The position numbers and the translations under genes were made by a program. A stretch of DNA of 64,000 nucleotides, from the NCBI RefSeq assembly GCF_000226215.1, contig NZ_AGFF01000008.1, positions 1 to 64,000 of the forward strand, read 5' to 3'. This document shows, piece after piece, positions 16,838 to 24,559 of this stretch. Position 1 is the first letter of the stretch, and each line of letters opens with the position of its first letter. Below the pieces are notes generated by a model. The model saw only the letters and a list, made by a program, of their open reading frames with translations, was not told the origin of the DNA and made no database searches. Source of the stretch: Dietzia alimentaria 72 (lineage in GTDB: Bacteria > Actinomycetota > Actinomycetes > Mycobacteriales > Mycobacteriaceae).

Positions 16838-17698
16838 TTATCGGGCAACTCCTTTCTCGGCTGGCTGGGTGTTGTGGCAGGCCAGAGCCTGGAGCACTTC
16901 CCGACGGGCGACAGCGAATTTCTCGTCGCCGAGGAGGACTTCGCGGGGCCGGTCGTCGCTGAACCAGCCCGGCCAGGTCGATACCACGCGCGCCGGGGCG
17001 TCGGACTTGCTTCGTGCCAGCAGTACGACGCGTTCGGCTAGCAGCAACGCTTCATCAACGTCGTGCGTGACCATGACGAGGGTGGCAGAGGTGCCGGTGA
17101 TCGTCTCGCGTAGCCACTGCTGGACGTCAGCGCGGGTGATCGCGTCGAGCGCACCGAGCGGCTCGTCAGCCAGCAGTATGGGTTTACGCGCCAGTAGGGC
17201 GCGCGCGAGCGCCGCACGCTGACGCATGCCCGCGCTGAGAGCTGAAGGTCGGGCGTCGGACCACGCTCCCAGGCCCAGGTGTTCCAGCATTCGCTCGGCC
17301 TCGGCGCGGGCAGCTCGCCGGCCCACCCGTTGGTTGCGCAGGCTGACAGCGACGTTGTCGAGCAAGCTCAACCAGGGCAACAGGCTGTCACCCTGAGGCA
17401 TCAGAGCGCACGAATCCAGGCGTTGTGCAGCCTGGCGTTTGCCCAGAACGACGGCGGAACCCGTCGTCGGTTCGGACAGGCCTGCGATGAGTGACAGCAG
17501 CGTCGATTTGCCGCAGCCACTGCGTCCGACGACCGCTATGTGCTCGCTCGTCTGAACGGACAGGCTCAGGTCATCGAGAACGGGGCGCTGCGCGCCCGCG
17601 TACGTGTGGCCAAGGCCATCGAGAGCCACTGCCGGTGTTCCGGCTCCGCTCTCCACCGCGTTTCGGCTCACCACAGCGCGCGCCAGGTCATATGACAT
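16838..17698 (-). CDS. thiZ: Thiamine-precursor ABC transporter, ATPase
   Basis: An ABC ATPase of the TauB/SsuB/ThiZ type: Walker A GRSGCGKST, a Q-loop in LMPQGDSLLPW, signature LSAGMRQR (LSGGQ-like), Walker B ILLADEPLGALD and switch His in VTHDVDEA. The start is uncertain. ATG at 17698 lies inside the P1 stem of the TPP riboswitch, directly against GGAGGG. GTG at 17671 overlaps the stop of a seven-codon ORF that is better spaced from that ribosome site. Both starts keep the whole ATPase. First gene of the three-gene operon. Confidence 0.83.
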   Translation of the reverse strand: MSYDLARAVVSRNAVESGAGTPAVALDGLGHTYAGAQRPVLDDLSLSVQTSEHIAVVGRSGCGKSTLLSLIAGLSEPTTGSAVVLGKRQAAQRLDSCALMPQGDSLLPWLSLLDNVAVSLRNQRVGRRAARAEAERMLEHLGLGAWSDARPSALSAGMRQRAALARALLARKPILLADEPLGALDAITRADVQQWLRETITGTSATLVMVTHDVDEALLLAERVVLLARSKSDAPARVVSTWPGWFSDDRPREVLLGDEKFAVARREVLQALACHNTQPAEKGVAR

Positions 17699-17773
17699 CC
17701 CTCCGCTCGTGTGAACGAGTTCAGGTTCAACGGGTGTGATCTCAGCCCCGTTCGGTAGGGGCACCCCGTGCCA
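17693..17773 (-). promoter_or_regulatory. TPP riboswitch (THI element)
   Basis: The minus-strand leader carries the conserved pieces of the thiamine-pyrophosphate aptamer in order: GGGGTGC, then GGCTGAGA, ACCCGTTGAACCTGA, and GCGGAGGGA. The outer stem P1 can form between TGGCA at the 5' side and TGTCA at the 3' side, where TGTCA includes the ATG at 17698. GGAGGG lies at the 3' edge, so ligand binding should hide the ribosome site and switch off thiXYZ when TPP is plentiful. Confidence 0.88.
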
Positions 17774-17803
17774 ACGGTGCTGATCGAAAAAACCAGCCCC
17801 ATG

Positions 17804-17876
17804 CGCCCCCGAGAGGATTCGAACCCCTGACCAGCCGGGTAGAAACCGGATGCTCTATCCACTGAGCTACGGAGGC
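17804..17876 (-). tRNA. tRNA-Arg(TCT)
   Basis: A cloverleaf with acceptor GCCTCCG/CGGGGGC (one G-T pair), anticodon loop TTTCTAC (TCT), T-loop TTCGAAT and discriminator G. The first anticodon-stem pair is a T-C mismatch. CCA is not encoded. It lies 31 bases upstream of the TPP riboswitch on the same strand, with no evident terminator between them. Confidence 0.93.
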
Positions 17877-17985
17877 TTGCGACGCCCCATGCGAGGCGTC
17901 GCCGGGAGAATGGTAGCCGATCGCGGGGGAGCGTTCAGAAGGCGCGAATCGTCCCGCGGGCTTCCGGCTTCCTACGATGGAGGTC

Positions 17986-20016
17986 ATGACGTCGTCTAAG
18001 TCCGCCGTTGCCACCGCCGGACGGTTCGGAACCCGCAGCATCGTTCCACTGGTCCTGCTCCTCGCGGCGGTGGCGGCTGCAGTGGTGGTTCCACTGTCGG
18101 CCATGTCCACGGACGTGGCGCTTGAGCTGATCGGTGTGCCGGACCCGGGCGTGCTCACCACGGCTGGACTACCCGCACTCCGGTCCATCGGCGAACTGCT
18201 GGCCTCGGTCGCCGTGGGTACCGCTCTGTTCGCGGCGTTCTTCACTCCGCCGCAGAAGGACAAAACGCTGGATGTGGACGGCTACCGGATGCAGCAGATC
18301 TCCTCGTGGGCCAACATTGCCTGGGCGGTGGCTGCGGCACTGCTCATCCCGCTCACGCTCTCGGACGTCTCGGGTCGCACGTTCTGGCAATCGATGCCGC
18401 CGGACCAGTGGATCGTGGCGATCAACCAGATCGATGTGGCGTCCTCGTGGCGATGGGCGGCCCTCATCGCGTTGATCGCCGGCATAGGACAGCGACTCAC
18501 GCTGAGCTGGCGCTGGTCTGTCATCTGGATGGCGGTGACGGTGCTCTCGCTTCTGCCGGTGGCGGCCACGGGCCACGCGTCCGGCAGTACTGCCCATGAC
18601 CTGGCCACGAACTCGCTGATCATCCACTTGCTCGCCGCTGCGTTTTATATCGGCGGGCTCGTGGCGGTAATCGCCCACACGATGCGTGGCGGCACCCGCG
18701 TGGCGCTGGCGCTTCGCCGCTACTCGGTGGTGGCCACGGTCGCCATCGGAGCACTGGCGTTCTCGGGTCTGATCAACGGGATCGTCCGCCTGCACCCCGC
18801 AGACCTGTTCACCTCGACCTACGGGCTGCTGGTGGTCTCCAAAGCGCTGCTGTTGTGCCTGCTGGCCCTGTTCGGACTGGCGGTGCGTCGCCGGGTGATC
18901 GCCAAGATCGACGGCACCAACGCCAACGCGCCCGTCGACCGACGGATGCTTCTGCGGATCGTCGTGGTCGAAGCGATGGTCATGGCAGGCACGCTGGGGT
19001 TGTCGGTCTCGCTGGGGCGCACCCCGCCGCCGGCACCGCTGTACGTGCCCACCCGGCAGGAGGCCCTGCTCGGCTTCGAACTGCCGGGACCTTTCTCGTT
19101 CAGCACGGTGTTCGGGCTCTGGCGCTTCGACCTGGTGCTGGGGCTCGCCGCGGTGATCCTGCTGAGTCTGTATCTCTGGGGGCTGCTGCGACTACACCGA
19201 CGCGGTGTCTCGTGGCCGCCTGGCCGCACGGCCTTCTGGGTCGCGGGCTGCGTGTTCCTGTTCTTCACCACCAGCTCCGGCCTGGGCATGTACATGATGG
19301 CCGACTTCGCCAGCCACATGGTGGGCCACATGCTGATCTCGATGCTGGTGCCGGTCTTCCTCGCCCTGGGCGGCCCGCTCACCCTCGCCCTTCGTGCTCT
19401 ACCCCCGAGTGGCCGCGGTAATCCGCCGGGGCCCCGCGAATGGCTGGTGGAGTTCATCAACAACCCACTGTCCAGATTCCTTACCCACCCGATCGTGGCG
19501 TCTGTGCAGTTTGTCGCCGGTTTCTATCTGGTGTACTTCGGCGGCTTCTACGAGGCGTTGGCTTCCGAGCATTTGGGCCACATGTTCATGAACGTCCACT
19601 TCCTCATCAGTGGCTACCTCTTCTACTGGGTGATCATCGGTGTGGACGCCGCCCCGCGTCACTTCTCGCCCATGTACAAGCTGATGGCGCTGCTGGGCTC
19701 GCTGCCGTTCCACGCGTTCTTCGGCATCCTGCTCATGAACTTCCCCACGGTTCTGGCAGAGGGGTGGTACTCGGGTATCGGCCTGCCCTGGATCCCGGAT
19801 CTGCTGCAGAGTCAGCGGGTCGGCGGCGGCATTGCGTGGGCTGCGGGTGAGATCCCACTGTTCATCGTCATGGTGGCCCTGGCGTGGCAGTGGTACCAGA
19901 GCGATATGCGGGAGGCGAGACGCTCGGAGCGGCAGGCCGACCGTGACGACGACGCCGAGCTCAAGGCCTATAACGAGATGCTCGCGGAGATGGCCAGGTC
20001 GGACCGCCATCACTGA
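17986..20016 (+). CDS. CopD-CtaG fusion membrane protein (copper/cytochrome oxidase assembly)
   Basis: A polytopic protein of about 676 residues. The N-terminal half (to about 340) resembles the CopD copper-resistance domain, including HASGSTAHDLATNSLIIHL. The C-terminal half matches the CtaG/caa3 assembly family: MYMMADFASHMVGHMLISM, EHLGHMFMNVHFLISGYLFYW and PFHAFFGI. His and Met residues on both sides suggest copper handling for cytochrome c oxidase. The fusion is usual in actinobacteria. ATG at 17986 follows GGAGG closely; ATG at 17977 overlaps that site and is less likely. Acidic, charged cytoplasmic tail. Confidence 0.88.
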   Translation: MTSSKSAVATAGRFGTRSIVPLVLLLAAVAAAVVVPLSAMSTDVALELIGVPDPGVLTTAGLPALRSIGELLASVAVGTALFAAFFTPPQKDKTLDVDGYRMQQISSWANIAWAVAAALLIPLTLSDVSGRTFWQSMPPDQWIVAINQIDVASSWRWAALIALIAGIGQRLTLSWRWSVIWMAVTVLSLLPVAATGHASGSTAHDLATNSLIIHLLAAAFYIGGLVAVIAHTMRGGTRVALALRRYSVVATVAIGALAFSGLINGIVRLHPADLFTSTYGLLVVSKALLLCLLALFGLAVRRRVIAKIDGTNANAPVDRRMLLRIVVVEAMVMAGTLGLSVSLGRTPPPAPLYVPTRQEALLGFELPGPFSFSTVFGLWRFDLVLGLAAVILLSLYLWGLLRLHRRGVSWPPGRTAFWVAGCVFLFFTTSSGLGMYMMADFASHMVGHMLISMLVPVFLALGGPLTLALRALPPSGRGNPPGPREWLVEFINNPLSRFLTHPIVASVQFVAGFYLVYFGGFYEALASEHLGHMFMNVHFLISGYLFYWVIIGVDAAPRHFSPMYKLMALLGSLPFHAFFGILLMNFPTVLAEGWYSGIGLPWIPDLLQSQRVGGGIAWAAGEIPLFIVMVALAWQWYQSDMREARRSERQADRDDDAELKAYNEMLAEMARSDRHH

Positions 20017-20182
20017 GACAGCGCTCGTCGTCGTCGTTCTCCCGGGTTGTATCCACACGTCCGTCGTTCTCCACAGGGAGGGTGCCGGGGACGTCCGGGA
20101 GGGGAGCTGACGACGACGAGGTGGGGCACGCTTCGGAACCGAGGCCGACGCACGGTCGGTCCGAGGTGACAGGAGTGAGCCC

Positions 20183-20674
20183 ATGAACGAGACCACAACG
20201 ACCGTCCGCGGAACCGTGATCACTGATCCCCGTACGCGGCGGGTGGGTGACGACCAGGTGTTCTCTTTTCGGGTAGCCAGCAACACGCGCTACCTGGATC
20301 GGCAGTCGGGGGAGTGGAAGACCGGCGGCACGCTGTACTTTTCGGCTAACTGCTGGGGACGACTAGCGCAGCGTGCGGCAACCGTCTTCTGCAAGGGCGA
20401 CGGGGTGATCGTCCACGGCCGCCTGCTCACCAACGAGTACGAGAAGGACGGCCATCTCATGCGCGACCTCGAGATGCGCGTGACCGCCCTGGGCCCCGAC
20501 CTGTCCCGGATGGACGTCACGGTCAAGCGCGCGGAGCCGGACTCCGTCGAGGGCGGCCTCCAAGGGATGGAGGCGACCGGCGAGCACGCCATGGAGATCG
20601 GTTCGCACGACCTCGACGAGGCCGGCGCGGACCAGGCGGAGACGGAAGAGTTCGCGGGGGCCGGCGCGGGCTGA
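20183..20674 (+). CDS. Single-stranded DNA-binding protein paralogue
   Basis: A 163-residue SSB-family OB-fold protein: TTTVRGTVITDPRTRRVG, FRVASNTRYLDRQSGEW, TLYFSANCWGRLAQ and GDGVIVHGRLLTNEYEKDG. It lacks the acidic DDDIPF-like C-terminal tip used by replicative SSB to recruit partners, and ends in Gly/Ala. It therefore looks like the second, SsbB-type paralogue found beside ettA in mycobacteria (Rv2478c position). A role in DNA repair or uptake is possible but not shown. Confidence 0.85.
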   Translation: MNETTTTVRGTVITDPRTRRVGDDQVFSFRVASNTRYLDRQSGEWKTGGTLYFSANCWGRLAQRAATVFCKGDGVIVHGRLLTNEYEKDGHLMRDLEMRVTALGPDLSRMDVTVKRAEPDSVEGGLQGMEATGEHAMEIGSHDLDEAGADQAETEEFAGAGAG

Positions 20675-20692
20675 CCGAGTGGGGGTGGAGCA

Positions 20693-20711
20693 GGTGTCCG
20701 ACGGGGACACC
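20693..20711 (+). terminator. Possible terminator after ssb
   Basis: GGTGTCC and GGACACC arms (7 bp) around a five-base loop lie 18 bases after the ssb stop. There is no T-run. It is a modest candidate, separating ssb from ettA. Confidence 0.4.
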
Positions 20712-20798
20712 GGGGCCGCGGGCGGACACGTAACATGGAGGTCGTGCCCGCGGCCCGACCGCGGTGAAGTGAACTATTTGCGCAGGTGAGAGGGTAGA

Positions 20799-22472
20799 AT
20801 GGCCGAGTTTATTTACACCATGAAGAAGGTTCGTAAGGCGCACGGGGACAAGGTGATCCTCGACGACGTGACGATGGCCTTCTATCCCGGTGCGAAGATC
20901 GGCGTCGTGGGCCCTAACGGGGCCGGTAAGTCCTCGATCCTCAAGATCATGGCCGGACTCGACCAGCCCTCCAACGGTGAGGCGTTCCTCGATCCCCAGG
21001 CCACCGTCGGCATCCTCATGCAGGAGCCGGTGCTGGACGAGTCCAAGACCGTCAAGGAGAACGTCGAGGATGGCCTCGGCGAGACGATGGTCAAGCTGCG
21101 TCGCTACAACGAGGTCGCGGAGGAGATGGCGACCAACTACACCGACGAGCTCATGGAGGAGATGGGGACGCTCCAGGAGCACCTCGACGCCGTCGACGCT
21201 TGGGAGATCGATTCACAGGTCGAGCAGGCGATGGACGCTCTGCGCTGCCCGCCTGGCGACTCGCCGGTCACCAATCTCTCCGGCGGCGAGATGCGCCGTG
21301 TAGCGCTGTGCAAGCTGCTGCTGAGCAAGCCCGACCTGCTGCTGCTCGATGAGCCCACGAACCACCTGGACGCCGAGTCCGTTCTCTGGCTGGAGCAGCA
21401 TCTGGCCGCGTACCCGGGCGCCGTCATGGCCGTCACACACGATCGGTACTTCCTCGATCACGTCGCACAGTGGATCTGTGAGGTCGACCGCGGCAAGCTG
21501 CACCCGTACGAAGGCAACTACTCCACTTACCTGGAGAAAAAGGCCGAGCGTCTGGAGGTCCAGGGTAAGAAGGACCAGAAGCTGCAGAAGCGACTCAAAG
21601 CCGAGCTCGAGTGGGTGCGGTCCGGCGCCAAGGCTCGTCAGACCAAGTCCAAGGCCCGTCTGGCCAAGTACGAGGAGATGGCGGCCGAAGCCGAGAAGCA
21701 CAGGAAGCTGGACTTCGAGGAGATCCAGATCCCCACGCCGCCGCGTCTGGGCAGTGTCGTGGTGGAGGTCAATGACCTGCAGAAGGGTTTTGACGACCGC
21801 ATCCTCATCAAGGACCTGAGCTTCACGCTCCCGCGTAACGGCATCGTCGGCGTGATCGGCCCCAACGGTGTCGGTAAGACCACGCTGTTCAAGACCATCG
21901 TTGGACTCGAGGAGCCGGACGCAGGGACGGTGCGCATCGGTGACACGGTCAAGCTCAGCTACGTGGACCAGAACCGCTCGAACATCGACCCCGAGAAGTC
22001 GGTGTGGGAGGTGGTTTCCGAGGGCAACGATTTCATCGAGGTCGGCCAGAACGAGATGCCGTCGCGGGCCTACGTCAGCGCCTTCGGCTTCAAGGGCCCG
22101 GACCAGCAGAAGAAAGCCGGTGTCCTGTCGGGTGGTGAGCGCAACCGCCTCAACCTGGCCCTGACCCTCAAGGTCGGTGGCAACCTGATCCTGCTGGATG
22201 AGCCGACAAACGACCTCGACACGGAGACGCTGGGCAGCCTCGAGGGTGCTCTCGAGGAGTTCCCGGGCTGCGCCGTCGTGATCTCGCACGACCGCTGGTT
22301 CCTCGATCGGACCTGTACCCACATCCTGGCCTGGGAGGGCAACGTCGCCGAGGGGCAGTGGTACTGGTTCGAGGGCAACTTCGACGGTTACGAGAAGAAC
22401 AAGATCGAGCGTCTCGGTGCAGATGCCGCCCGCCCCAGCCGGGTCACGCACCGCAAGCTCACACGGGACTGA
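20799..22472 (+). CDS. ettA: Energy-dependent translational throttle protein EttA (ABC-F)
   Basis: A 557-residue ABC-F protein with two ATPase domains and no membrane part. It has Walker A GPNGAGKSS and GPNGVGKTT, two LSGGE signatures, Walker B LLLLDEPTNHLD and LILLDEPTNDLD, and switch His in THDRYFLD and SHDRWFLD. A charged linker (about 240-310) and the arm insertion in domain one match EttA, which binds the ribosomal E site and gates early elongation by ATP/ADP ratio. GAGAGGG precedes the ATG. It heads a six-gene cotranscribed run. Confidence 0.95.
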   Translation: MAEFIYTMKKVRKAHGDKVILDDVTMAFYPGAKIGVVGPNGAGKSSILKIMAGLDQPSNGEAFLDPQATVGILMQEPVLDESKTVKENVEDGLGETMVKLRRYNEVAEEMATNYTDELMEEMGTLQEHLDAVDAWEIDSQVEQAMDALRCPPGDSPVTNLSGGEMRRVALCKLLLSKPDLLLLDEPTNHLDAESVLWLEQHLAAYPGAVMAVTHDRYFLDHVAQWICEVDRGKLHPYEGNYSTYLEKKAERLEVQGKKDQKLQKRLKAELEWVRSGAKARQTKSKARLAKYEEMAAEAEKHRKLDFEEIQIPTPPRLGSVVVEVNDLQKGFDDRILIKDLSFTLPRNGIVGVIGPNGVGKTTLFKTIVGLEEPDAGTVRIGDTVKLSYVDQNRSNIDPEKSVWEVVSEGNDFIEVGQNEMPSRAYVSAFGFKGPDQQKKAGVLSGGERNRLNLALTLKVGGNLILLDEPTNDLDTETLGSLEGALEEFPGCAVVISHDRWFLDRTCTHILAWEGNVAEGQWYWFEGNFDGYEKNKIERLGADAARPSRVTHRKLTRD

Positions 22473-22477
22473 GCATC

Positions 22478-22918
22478 ATGAACACAAGCAGTGCCCAGGA
22501 CTCGCAGGCGGGGGCCGTGCACCGGGTTCATATCCCGCTGCGGGTCTCCGACTTCGTGGGGATCCACGTCAACAACGTGCGGTTCCAGGAGTTCTCCCAG
22601 GACGCGCGGCTTCTCTGGTTCCGTGAGAAGTTCGACGTGCCTGGTTCGCGGGTGCCGATCGCGCTCGCCCGGTGGATGGAGATCGATTTCCGTCGCGTCA
22701 TCGGGATGGGAGTGTCCGAGGTCTGGGTCGACGTGCAGACGCTGCGCGTCGGCCGGACCTCGTTCACCATGCGCACGTCGATCGGTACGGAAGCCTCGGG
22801 CGACGAGCCATGTGCTGTTATCGACACGGTGCTCGTGGTGACTGCGGACGACGAGGTCACGACACTGGAGATCACCCCCGAGGAGCGCGCGGCTCTACTC
22901 GAGGGTGGGGGGGAGTAG
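22478..22918 (+). CDS. Hotdog-fold acyl-CoA thioesterase, first of three
   Basis: A 146-residue 4HBT-type hotdog protein, with RVSDFVGIHVNNVRFQEFSQDAR in place of the usual D-x-D-x-x-GHVNN opening. The normal catalytic Asp after RWxD is replaced: it reads VSDFVGIHVNN. The WMEIDFRR and TMRTSIGTEASG strands fit the fold. It starts five bases after ettA. Substrate unknown; fatty acyl-CoA is the default for the family. It may be a diverged partner for the next gene product. Confidence 0.75.
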   Translation: MNTSSAQDSQAGAVHRVHIPLRVSDFVGIHVNNVRFQEFSQDARLLWFREKFDVPGSRVPIALARWMEIDFRRVIGMGVSEVWVDVQTLRVGRTSFTMRTSIGTEASGDEPCAVIDTVLVVTADDEVTTLEITPEERAALLEGGGE

Positions 22919-22920
22919 TC

Positions 22921-23376
22921 ATGAGTCAGCCCACTCACGATTCGGACGTCGAGCCGTTCCGCTGCACGCTGCAGGTGCGGTGGGCCGACTTCGACCAGTT
23001 CGGTCACGTGAACAACGTCAAGTACATCGAATACGCGCAAGAAGCTCGGATTCTCTTCATCCGCAGTCGCTTCAGCCCATTCGGGTTGGGCAATCTTCCG
23101 CAGGTGGTGCGGCGGACCGAGATCGACCATCTCCGTCCCATCCTGCGCGATTCGACCTCCGTGGATGTGGAGATCCAGGTCGAGCACGTGGGCACTACTT
23201 CGTACCAGATCCGACAGACGATCTTCGACGCCGCCGGTGAGGTCTGTTGCACGCTACGTGTGGTGATGGTCGCCTACGATTCCTCCACCTCTACAGCCGT
23301 GGAGATCCCGGCAGGCGTGCGTAACGTCCTGCAGGCCGCCAAGCAGCGGACAGCGATCACCGAGCAGGGGGCGTAA
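22921..23376 (+). CDS. Hotdog-fold acyl-CoA thioesterase, second of three
   Basis: A 151-residue 4HBT thioesterase with the full opening motif VRWADFDQFGHVNNVKYIEY, where the Asp after Asp-Phe is the usual catalytic residue. Then comes RTEIDHLRPILRDSTSVDVEIQ. It follows the first thioesterase by two bases. The family hydrolyses acyl-CoAs and commonly forms tetramers. Position after ettA matches the mycobacterial Rv2475c locus. Confidence 0.85.
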   Translation: MSQPTHDSDVEPFRCTLQVRWADFDQFGHVNNVKYIEYAQEARILFIRSRFSPFGLGNLPQVVRRTEIDHLRPILRDSTSVDVEIQVEHVGTTSYQIRQTIFDAAGEVCCTLRVVMVAYDSSTSTAVEIPAGVRNVLQAAKQRTAITEQGA

Positions 23377-23378
23377 AA

Positions 23379-23864
23379 GTGACAGAGCAGCTCGTCTACG
23401 AGACCGGGGGCCCACTCGGGGTCTCCGGTGAGGCGGGGCAGCGGGTCTACACGGCCGCTATGCCGGTGCGGTGGTCCGACCAGGACCTGTATCACCACGT
23501 CAACCACGCGCGGATGATCACGTTGATCGAGGAGGCTCGCATCCCGTGGTTGTTCGAGGAGGGCATCCCCACCGCCACACTCGCTGCCGGCGCGGTGATG
23601 ACGGACCTCGAGGTGAAGTACCGCGGTCAGGTCAAGCATGCTGAAGGACCGGTTCGTATCCGTATGTGGTGCGAAAAAGTTGGCGGTGCATTATTCGTGG
23701 CGCGCCACCAGGTCCGCGGGCGTACCACCCCGGATTCGGCACCACCGGCCGTGGAGTGCACCGCAAGGATCGCGGCCTTCGACCTGAGCACGCAGCGTCC
23801 GCGCCGGCTCAGCAGGGCAGAGCGCGACTACCTGTCGAAGTTCGTCCACGAGGCGTCCGCATGA
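23379..23864 (+). CDS. Hotdog-fold acyl-CoA thioesterase, third of three
   Basis: A 161-residue 4HBT protein with opening PVRWSDQDLYHHVNHARMI, keeping D-x-D-x-x-x-HVNH, and later TDLEVKYRGQVKHAEGPVRI. It starts with GTG two bases after the second thioesterase and overlaps the next gene by ATGA. The three tandem copies are clearly different from each other, so the duplications look old. Confidence 0.85.
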   Translation: MTEQLVYETGGPLGVSGEAGQRVYTAAMPVRWSDQDLYHHVNHARMITLIEEARIPWLFEEGIPTATLAAGAVMTDLEVKYRGQVKHAEGPVRIRMWCEKVGGALFVARHQVRGRTTPDSAPPAVECTARIAAFDLSTQRPRRLSRAERDYLSKFVHEASA

Positions 23865-24559
23865 CGGGCTCATCCCTCGATCCGTCCGGGGCGGATTCTG
23901 GGAAGATACGGATTCCCGATCCCGTGGATCGCGACGATGTGCGCACCCTGCTGCGCCGACTCCTGCGCCTCGACGAGGCCACGGTCGTCAGACTGACCCG
24001 CGGCGAAGAGGGTCGGTTGCGCATGTGGGCTCGTACGCCGTTCGGCACACTGGTCGTTCGCGGACTGGGGGGCGAGTGCCCCGGCGGCGACGTGGTCTGT
24101 GGTGCCGACCACTTACTCCATGAACTCGATGTCCTGCCTCGCGGCGACCGCGAGGGACTCATCGACCCGGGCATGCCGCTGGCCTCGGCGTGGCAGGGCC
24201 TGCTGCCACCGGCGGATGGATTCCAGCAGGTAGAGAACCTGCCTGCCCAGGTCCTGCTTGATCTCACAGATTCCGGACGCCGCGCGGCGCAGGAGAACGC
24301 CGGCCCCGCAGGGTTGCCGCCGTCGCTGCTCGACCAAGAGGCGCTGACTGTCCGCGCGGACTCAGACCACCCGGTGGGTGTGGACATGCGCACCGTGTTC
24401 TCCGTGGTCATGTGTGGCTTCGTTCCCGAACGCGAGGGGCGAGCGCCCGAGGGGGAGCCTGTCCGGGTGAGCGAACGTGGGGCCTGGCTGCGCCTCGACG
24501 CGCGCTACGGTACGGCGTTCCGCCGTACCGACGCCCTCACACTCGAACCTCTGCGGTGA
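23861..24559 (+). CDS. Conserved-looking hypothetical protein
   Basis: A 232-residue acidic protein beginning MTGSSLDPSGADSGKIRIPD. An N-terminal helical stretch (VRTLLRRLLRLDEATVVRLTRG) precedes a beta-like segment with WARTPFGTLVVRGLGG. The C-terminal half contains PSLLDQEALTV and RGAWLRLDARYGTAF. No catalytic motif or membrane segment is visible. It is tied by ATGA and GTGA overlaps to the third thioesterase and the methyltransferase, so its product probably works with one of them. Not recognised. Confidence 0.65.
   Translation: MTGSSLDPSGADSGKIRIPDPVDRDDVRTLLRRLLRLDEATVVRLTRGEEGRLRMWARTPFGTLVVRGLGGECPGGDVVCGADHLLHELDVLPRGDREGLIDPGMPLASAWQGLLPPADGFQQVENLPAQVLLDLTDSGRRAAQENAGPAGLPPSLLDQEALTVRADSDHPVGVDMRTVFSVVMCGFVPEREGRAPEGEPVRVSERGAWLRLDARYGTAFRRTDALTLEPLR

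Noticed and set aside
17668-17862. A 64-codon minus-strand ORF upstream of thiZ
   Set aside because: It runs through tRNA-Arg and the TPP aptamer; only its last seven codons have a sensible start and are discussed as a possible leader peptide.
21213-22451. 412-codon minus-strand frame opposite ettA
   Set aside because: EttA is unambiguous on the plus strand; the opposite frame is open only because of third-position GC bias.
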